Assembly: GCA_036939755.1 (NCBI GenBank)
Contig: JALLAZ010000658.1
Span: 1-13,028 of the forward strand
Direction: 5' to 3'
DNA length: 13,028 nucleotides
Source: Stephanodiscus triporus
Lineage: Eukaryota > Bacillariophyta > Thalassiosirophyceae > Thalassiosirales > Thalassiosiraceae
Shown here: positions 8,680 through 13,028 of the stretch, in pieces
Layout: the number at the start of each line of letters is the position of its first letter
Numbering within the stretch: position 1 is the first letter of the stretch
Program-made: the position numbers and the translations under genes
The notes under the pieces: model-generated
Told to the model about the DNA's origin: nothing
What the model saw: the letters and a program-made list of their open reading frames with translations, nothing else
The model's database searches: none

Positions 8680-9210
8680 ATGATTCCACCCATGAGGATC
8701 AACGCTTTCATTTTTGCGGCGGCCGCGGCGTTTCTCTTGAAAGTGATAGACCCAAGCGTCGAATGCTTTTCTCCTCCCCCAGCTTTCGGACGGTCAATGA
8801 CAATCTCTAATTACGCCCGGCGGTCATTCGCCACGCCTTCCCTACTGCACAGCGAAAATCCAAACAAAGGGAGTTCCGAGGAAGAGATTGTCGGTGAGCA
8901 GTACGAGGGATCAGTTGACTGGGACGCCGAGTGGAAGAAGGTCGTCCAAAATCGAGACCAGCCAACGCAGCGACCAGGGAGCTACAAGAGTCCTGTAGAG
9001 ATTGCGGCCATTAAAGCGACGAATAAGGTGGCGAAGAATGTATTCGACGCCTCGCAGGATATGAAGTCAAGCCTCCCCAGTGCTCCCAGTATCCGGTCAT
9101 TGCAGGAGGATTGGAGATTTTGGATCGGTATAATCGTGATCGTAAGCTTTGGGTTGTCAATTCTAACGGCAACGTCGTCTACGCCTGTTAATGATTCATT
9201 TTATATCTGA
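8680..9210 (+). CDS. predicted plastid-targeted single-pass membrane protein, unknown function
   Basis: A 176-aa protein that I do not recognise. Start ATG at 8680 has context gaccATGA; an in-frame ATG at 8692 (Met5) is the alternative. Either puts a hydrophobic signal sequence (NAFIFAAAAAFLLKVI, about 8-23) at the N-terminus. It is followed by VECFSPPPAFGRS with Phe30 at the likely +1 site, and a Ser/Arg-rich stretch to about 56. This is the bipartite diatom plastid presequence pattern. The mature part has an acidic segment, then GSVDWDAEWKKVV (78-89) and a PTQRPGSYKSPVEIAAIKAT block that looks like a conserved motif. Next is a Ser/Pro linker, then one hydrophobic helix (about 146-164) after DWRFW and a short polar tail. 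The C-terminal anchor suggests a thylakoid or envelope protein. Sharing a promoter region with an FCP gene suggests co-expression with photosynthetic genes; this is inference. Confidence 0.75.
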   Translation: MIPPMRINAFIFAAAAAFLLKVIDPSVECFSPPPAFGRSMTISNYARRSFATPSLLHSENPNKGSSEEEIVGEQYEGSVDWDAEWKKVVQNRDQPTQRPGSYKSPVEIAAIKATNKVAKNVFDASQDMKSSLPSAPSIRSLQEDWRFWIGIIVIVSFGLSILTATSSTPVNDSFYI

Positions 9211-10287
9211 GACAATCAAAGATGCGGTCGTAGACGCTAGGAATTACACTTTTGGCAAGTCTTCATTGAAATTCCATTCTTGTTATTAGGGGGGGGGGGT
9301 GCATGGGTATGTGGTTTATCTCATTTGACAGTGGGAGTGTGCATAGGTAGAAACACTGGTAACATGGAGGACATGGGGGACAAAGCAGCTTTATCGAGGA
9401 AAAGGCCTCATAAATGCATCCCTAATCTTGATCATTAAGCAGAAACATTATGTGATCATTTGCTTGAGAGAGGTTTTACAGCTGGTTCTGGAACACGATA
9501 CGATGAAAGTATGCACAAGGAAAATGTAGAGCATATTGCACTCAGCTCTATTTCTCGGGAGTGAATCATGCTGTCACGCTGGTATATTCAATATCTTCAA
9601 TTCGAATGTTTACCTTTGGATAGGTCTAGTCTATCTAGGTGATGCTAATCGACACTACATGTAGTATATAGTAAAAGACGGCATAATTGACAAAGCTTTA
9701 CAGTTCTTCGTGCTTTGGTCAGAGAGTAATTACTATGAGTATTGATCTTCCAATAATGTCTCGAACTAGAGTCGGGGGGTAAAAGCATTCATTATGTGGT
9801 TCGAACCAGGTGAAGGTGTAGAGCCTATCCAGAAGGGGATGAGAATGAATATACAACCTCCCGCTTGTGTTGGGCATAGCTGGTCAAGCAGGGTAGCAGA
9901 AGAGAGTGTAGAGAGGGGGGGAGTGAGACAATGAGAGCCACAAGCTCAGCGTTGATAAACGACGGCTCCTCAACATCTTGTGGGGGCTTCAGAAGTTGCG
10001 ATCAATATTACTCAACATTATTTTTGTAGGCAAGTACATCAAACTCAATAGCACCCTTGCAGATGGAGTATGGCCGGGGTGCTTCCTTTCTGAGCATTCA
10101 TTAGTATTCAGGGGCTTCGCCATTCTGCCTAGTTAGCTTGGATGCTATTATTTATCCTCGTGCGAATTCGACATCACAAGCAATAGGTATAAACAAAATT
10201 ATGTTCCTTTCCTGGACGAAATTCGACCTAGCCTCTGGAACCCCTACAAGATGCACGCATGGTGAATGGCATATCAAGATAATTTGT
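9211..10287. other. intergenic, about 1.1 kb, no gene supported
   Basis: I see no coding frame of note, no tRNA and no mobile-element gene. It contains an 11-G homopolymer at 9289-9299 and a perfect 12-bp palindrome ACTACATGTAGT at 9654-9665. A purine-rich stretch with a G-run lies around 9896-9930. A tRNA B-box-like GGTTCGAACC at about 9799-9808 has no supporting cloverleaf. Confidence 0.5.
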
Positions 10288-11913
10288 TCATCCTAAACAT
10301 TTCCAGGCTCCACTACCATTGGCAGCAGCTTTTTCCTCCATGAACTCGCCCTGCGTTGGCGTACAATCACCTAACAGCTCCCAAGCATCCTTCCACATCT
10401 CCATTGGCAAACTTTCGTCCCAAGCGTTAATATTACAATAGATCTCGTGGTCTTCATCCTTACATTGAAAAATTTTGCATTTGACAGTGACTTTCTCTCC
10501 AGCTACGTAGTTGGTTTTTGATGGGTCATACGCTGCAGGACACAGCGGAAGTGATGCAATAGTAGAGATTATCAAAGCCTCTGTTGCCATGGGAGGAGTT
10601 GCTGTTGCGGTCATTGGGGCTGCTGCTGCTTCAATTATGCTTGCACTGACATCACCATTTGATGTAGTCAGCTTCTCACAGGCGCTGACATGCACCCAAG
10701 CATTTTTCCACAATGCTTTCTTTTCGTCACTCCAACTTTCTTTCATTTCGGCAATGCTGCAATATTTTTCGTAGGGTGTATGCCGACATTTCCATATATT
10801 TAGCTCCGTCTCAATCCTATCCCCGGCTTCATAGATGGCCGAAACGTTGTAGTGAGGTGGACAAGGTGGTATGGTGATTGACATTTTCACATCTACCTCC
10901 GAAAATGTGGAAGTTGAGGTGGGCTCCTTGGTCGGACTTGAAGTTGGTTTCTTTTGCCATAAGAAAATTTCAGCATAAAGCCGAATTAGAAGTAATGAAA
11001 CAAGCAATATTGTGCTATCAAGAACTCGTCTCACCTCAGTGGGCTGGTTCGACACAACCAGTTTATTACAAGCTCCGACATGGACCCAAGCATCACGCCA
11101 CAATGCTTTTGTATCGTTATTCCAACTTTCATTCATTTCAACTATACTACAATATTCTTCATAGGGAGCTGCTTGACATTCCCAGATAATTGACTCGCTC
11201 TCTATGGCATCGCCCGCCTTATATGTAGCTGAGGTGTTGTAATGAGGCGGACAAAATGGTACGGTTTGTTGCGGGAGTGACTCTGTCTTGGGGTCGATGC
11301 TCGGAAAAAGCGTCGAATGGCGCGTCGGCAGTGTAGCTGATGTTGATTCGAGTTTGGGCTCAACGCTCGGAAATTGCGTCGGCAGTGTAGCTTCTACATC
11401 GGCTTTGTCCCTATCCTTAGGATTCTTCCTCTTCTCCTTAGTGCTCGTCTTCTTTCTCGGCTCCTTCTTGCTCGAGTCTTTCTTGCTCGACGCCTTCGTG
11501 CTCAACTCCTTCGTGCTGGACTCCTTCGTGTTTGAATCATTCGTGCTCACCATCGTCTCTTTTGGCTTTTCGGCCCATTTGACATATGTTGAAGGACTTG
11601 ACTGGCTCGATTCCATCTCGTCTTTTTGTTCACCGATCTCGGCAGCAATTTGTTCTTCGTCATCGTCCTTCATTGGGACTATAATAATAACCTCATCTTC
11701 TACCCCTTCCTCTTCTAAAACTTTTTCAACCACGTCAGCTATTTCATCTTTCTTCGATGTTCTTCTAACTCCTTTGAAGCCAACATATCTTAACTTGTCG
11801 ATGCCTTCGGCAAGCGAGCTGTGTGCTAATACCGAGTCTTCAGCTGCGGACGCCCACGCTACCATGGTGATTACTGTTAGCGGTAGGATGCATCTCATTG
11901 TCATTTTTGGCAT
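10288..11913 (-). CDS. secreted Lys/Ser-rich protein with three Cys/Trp-rich repeat domains (candidate cell-wall protein)
   Basis: Open as 541 codons, but best read as two exons, 11913-11035 and 10950-10288, with intron 11034-10951 (84 nt), giving 513 aa. Residue numbers below use the unspliced frame. Signal peptide about 1-23 (ILPLTVITMVAWASA). An acidic region (57-100) is followed by a Lys/Ser/Thr segment (about 118-170) with STKELSTKASSKKDSSKK. Next comes a twofold repeat ATLPT..FPS[VI][ED]PK (about 175-210). Then three copies of a roughly 60-residue domain at C221-C282, C351-C412 and C458-C517. Shared pattern: C-P-P-x-Y..Y.AG(D/E)..I....C....YE.YC.I..M.ESW....LW.DAWV.VGAC. Copies 1 and 2 are close; copy 3 is diverged. 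Pro/Thr linkers (PTSSPTKEPT) separate copies. Secretion, Lys/Ser clusters and repeats recall diatom biosilica or girdle-band proteins, and the domain faintly resembles carbohydrate-binding modules. Function is inferred and no family is named with confidence. Confidence 0.8.
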   Translation of the reverse strand: MPKMTMRCILPLTVITMVAWASAAEDSVLAHSSLAEGIDKLRYVGFKGVRRTSKKDEIADVVEKVLEEEGVEDEVIIIVPMKDDDEEQIAAEIGEQKDEMESSQSSPSTYVKWAEKPKETMVSTNDSNTKESSTKELSTKASSKKDSSKKEPRKKTSTKEKRKNPKDRDKADVEATLPTQFPSVEPKLESTSATLPTRHSTLFPSIDPKTESLPQQTVPFCPPHYNTSATYKAGDAIESESIIWECQAAPYEEYCSIVEMNESWNNDTKALWRDAWVHVGACNKLVVSNQPTEVRRVLDSTILLVSLLLIRLYAEIFLWQKKPTSSPTKEPTSTSTFSEVDVKMSITIPPCPPHYNVSAIYEAGDRIETELNIWKCRHTPYEKYCSIAEMKESWSDEKKALWKNAWVHVSACEKLTTSNGDVSASIIEAAAAPMTATATPPMATEALIISTIASLPLCPAAYDPSKTNYVAGEKVTVKCKIFQCKDEDHEIYCNINAWDESLPMEMWKDAWELLGDCTPTQGEFMEEKAAANGSGAWKCLG

Positions 11914-12571
11914 AGCTGCTGCAATCGTTATGATTCCTTATGCGGTCACCTCAGCGATATTATGTTCTCTTGATGAACGCTGGGTTGAGGTCACAAAAAA
12001 TGAGGTGCGCGATGGATTTTCGGGGCGCCATAAAAAGAAATCAGCGTCTTGGAGGCAAGTTTTGCCCAGTCGGGACGTATGTACTAGTACCAGTAGTAGT
12101 GGTAGGCTTGGTTTCGGTTCGACATAAATATGACTGTTCGAAAAGAAACAAACGTTTTACTATTTGGCGGGAATTTTTTTCACAACCGGACAGACCTTCT
12201 TTTTTTCAGAGCTCGGCGACGAAAATCGAATAACAAAAAATCGCCACATGGAAACCGGGTGAAACGTGGGCAGTGGCGATTGCCCATTTCTCTGCCTGCA
12301 GCATCGCGCACCCCAATCTGATCGACGAAAATCGATCCTCATGCGAAAGGCTATATCACGCCGTGCTTGGTTTTTCGGGAATTCCATTTGGGGAGCGTGC
12401 GGGGTCACGACTGTCACCGTGCGGCACCTCCGGTTTACTTCTCCCCAAAAGCAGCAGCGTCGATTGACTCCTGTTGCTCCGATCCACCTCATTTGATCGA
12501 CCAGACCGCATCCATTGGTCATAAACAATGACATAATGCGCGCGGTTTGGTCAAAATCGCGTGGGGGAAAG
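11914..12571. other. intergenic / upstream region of the triple-repeat gene
   Basis: 658 bp upstream of the minus-strand secreted-protein gene and downstream of the SAP gene remnant. Frames are open on both strands but show no recognisable or protein-like sequence, and I treat them as chance. It contains an AGT-type microsatellite near 12081-12104, an E2F-like site at 12163-12173, and a 13-nt exact repeat CGACGAAAATCGA at 12217-12229 and 12323-12335. Confidence 0.45.
12163..12173. promoter_or_regulatory. E2F-like site
   Basis: TTTGGCGGGAA matches the E2F/DP consensus TTTSSCGC-type core on both ends. It lies 250 bp upstream of the ATG of the triple-repeat secreted-protein gene. A single short match may be chance. 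Confidence 0.3.
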
Positions 12572-12706
12572 CTCTGTTTTGCACGGAAATTGGGGGGGTA
12601 TTAAGGTTAGTCTATGCAGTATTTATTTTATTTTTATTTATATGTCATGTTCTCAGCCACCAGCTTTGTGCCGTCCCTTACCACACTACAATCAACAACA
12701 GTTTGG
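12572..12706. repeat. direct repeat, copy 1 (about 135 bp)
   Basis: This segment, from CTCTGTTTTGCAC to CAACAACAGTTTGGG, is nearly identical to 12730-12866, at an offset of 158-159 bp with a few substitutions and one indel. On the minus strand it contains the same C-terminal codons (VVDCSVVRDGTKLVAENMT) and stop (about 12636-12634) as the SAP gene, plus its AT-rich 3' flank with AATAAA-like signals. Confidence 0.9.
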
Positions 12707-12729
12707 GATAAAAATTGTGTTGGATATAA

Positions 12730-12866
12730 CTCAGTTTTGCACCAAAATTGGGGGAGGGATTAAGGTTAGTCTATGCAGTATTTAATTTATTTTTATTTAT
12801 CTGTCATGTTCTCAGCCACCAGCTTGGTGCCGTCCCTTACCACACTACAATCAACAACAGTTGGGG
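12730..12866. repeat. direct repeat, copy 2 (about 137 bp)
   Basis: Second copy of the tandem duplication, separated from copy 1 by about 23 bp. Its minus strand is the real end of the SAP-domain reading frame and the 3' flank, so this is probably the parental copy. Confidence 0.9.
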
Positions 12867-13028
12867 AGGACACTGGCGCCATCACACTAGTCAATGCATT
12901 GGCAAGATGGGCTTCTAAACGAGCCATCAGTTCGGCCTTTTACCGTCTGTCCGGAGCCCATGTTTTTTTAGCGCTTCCTTGATCTCTGGGACCTTCAACT
13001 TCTTCACCCCAAAAAATGCATCTGCTTT
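12793..13028 (-). pseudogene. SAP-domain gene, 3' part, apparent frameshift, runs off the window
   Basis: The minus strand from 13028 encodes KADAFFGVKKLKVPEIKEA, then LKKHGLRTDGK. This is the first helix and turn of a SAP domain, a DNA/RNA-binding fold that normally continues with KKAELxxRL. Here that frame hits TGA two codons later. The +1 shifted frame instead gives KAELMARLEAHLANAL and runs to TAA at 12795-12793, ending VAENMTDK. The shift falls in a run of four A (minus strand, about 12938-12941); one missing A explains it. Either this is a real disabling mutation or a homopolymer sequencing error. The N-terminal part of the gene lies beyond the window. Its last codons and 3' flank are duplicated just downstream (12572-12706). 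No catalytic domain is visible, so function beyond nucleic-acid binding is unknown. Confidence 0.6.

Noticed and set aside
9790..9830. GGTTCGAACC resembling a tRNA T-loop / B box
   Set aside because: The T-stem does not pair beyond one base pair, and no acceptor, D-arm or anticodon arm can be fitted upstream.
5327..9981. Shared short words (AGAGCCACAAG and CTCAACATCTTG) between the intergenic regions near 5330-5490 and 9930-9985
   Set aside because: The two words are 150 bp apart in one region and 36 bp apart in the other, with no similarity between them, so a common repeat is not supported.
11288..12127. Long plus-strand open frame (279 codons)
   Set aside because: It is the antisense of the Lys/Ser-rich part of the minus-strand secreted-protein gene. 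Its Ser/Leu/Phe-rich content follows from that.
12160..12534. Minus-strand 124-codon frame
   Set aside because: No recognisable domain, an erratic composition rich in Arg and Cys, and overlapping open frames on the other strand. Likely chance.
1..13028. CRISPR array, transposase, reverse transcriptase or viral gene
   Set aside because: I saw no regularly spaced repeats and no recognisable mobile-element or viral proteins on either strand.

Overview
The window looks like nuclear DNA of a diatom, probably a centric one. Four things support this. A fucoxanthin chlorophyll a/c-binding (FCP/LHC) precursor carries the ASAFAP plastid-targeting motif. A second presequence has Phe right after a signal peptide. 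The introns are short (73-165 nt) with GT..AG ends and the gene spacing is compact. One gene encodes a Lys/Ser-rich secreted protein resembling diatom cell-wall proteins. The species cannot be named from the sequence.

Layout, left to right. (1) 1-310 is upstream sequence, perhaps a divergent promoter. (2) 311-1664 (+) is a four-exon gene for a nuclear protein with two HMG boxes. (3) 1841-4192 (-) is a large single-exon RNF10-type RING-finger gene, convergent with the HMG gene. (4) 4390-4842 (+) is a small protein with an Apolipoprotein-O/MIC26-MIC27-like double membrane hairpin, divergent from RNF10. (5) 4843-6103 is mostly non-coding, with a microsatellite, a perfect 9-bp hairpin and one possible minus-strand terminal exon at 5196-5306. 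(6) 6104-7025 (+) is a two-exon plastid-type heme oxygenase. (7) 7546-8306 (-) is a two-exon FCP/LHC gene whose second exon is only 59 codons. (8) 8680-9210 (+) is a plastid-targeted, single-pass membrane protein of unknown function that shares a short divergent promoter region with the FCP gene. (9) 9211-10287 has no gene I can support. (10) 10288-11913 (-) is a secreted protein with three copies of a Cys/Trp-rich domain and a Lys/Ser-rich segment. (11) 11914-12571 is upstream sequence with an E2F-like site. (12) 12572-13028 holds a roughly 159-bp-period tandem duplication that includes the end of a SAP-domain gene on the minus strand; that gene runs off the window and has an apparent frameshift.

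The genes do not form an operon; this is ordinary eukaryotic arrangement. The clearest functional theme is the plastid block at 6104-9210: heme oxygenase (biliverdin formation), a light-harvesting protein and an unknown plastid membrane protein. The most noteworthy items are the triple-repeat secreted protein, in which an apparent transmembrane segment is best read as an 84-nt in-frame intron, and the duplicated, frameshifted SAP gene tail. I did not find a clearly novel multi-gene system.
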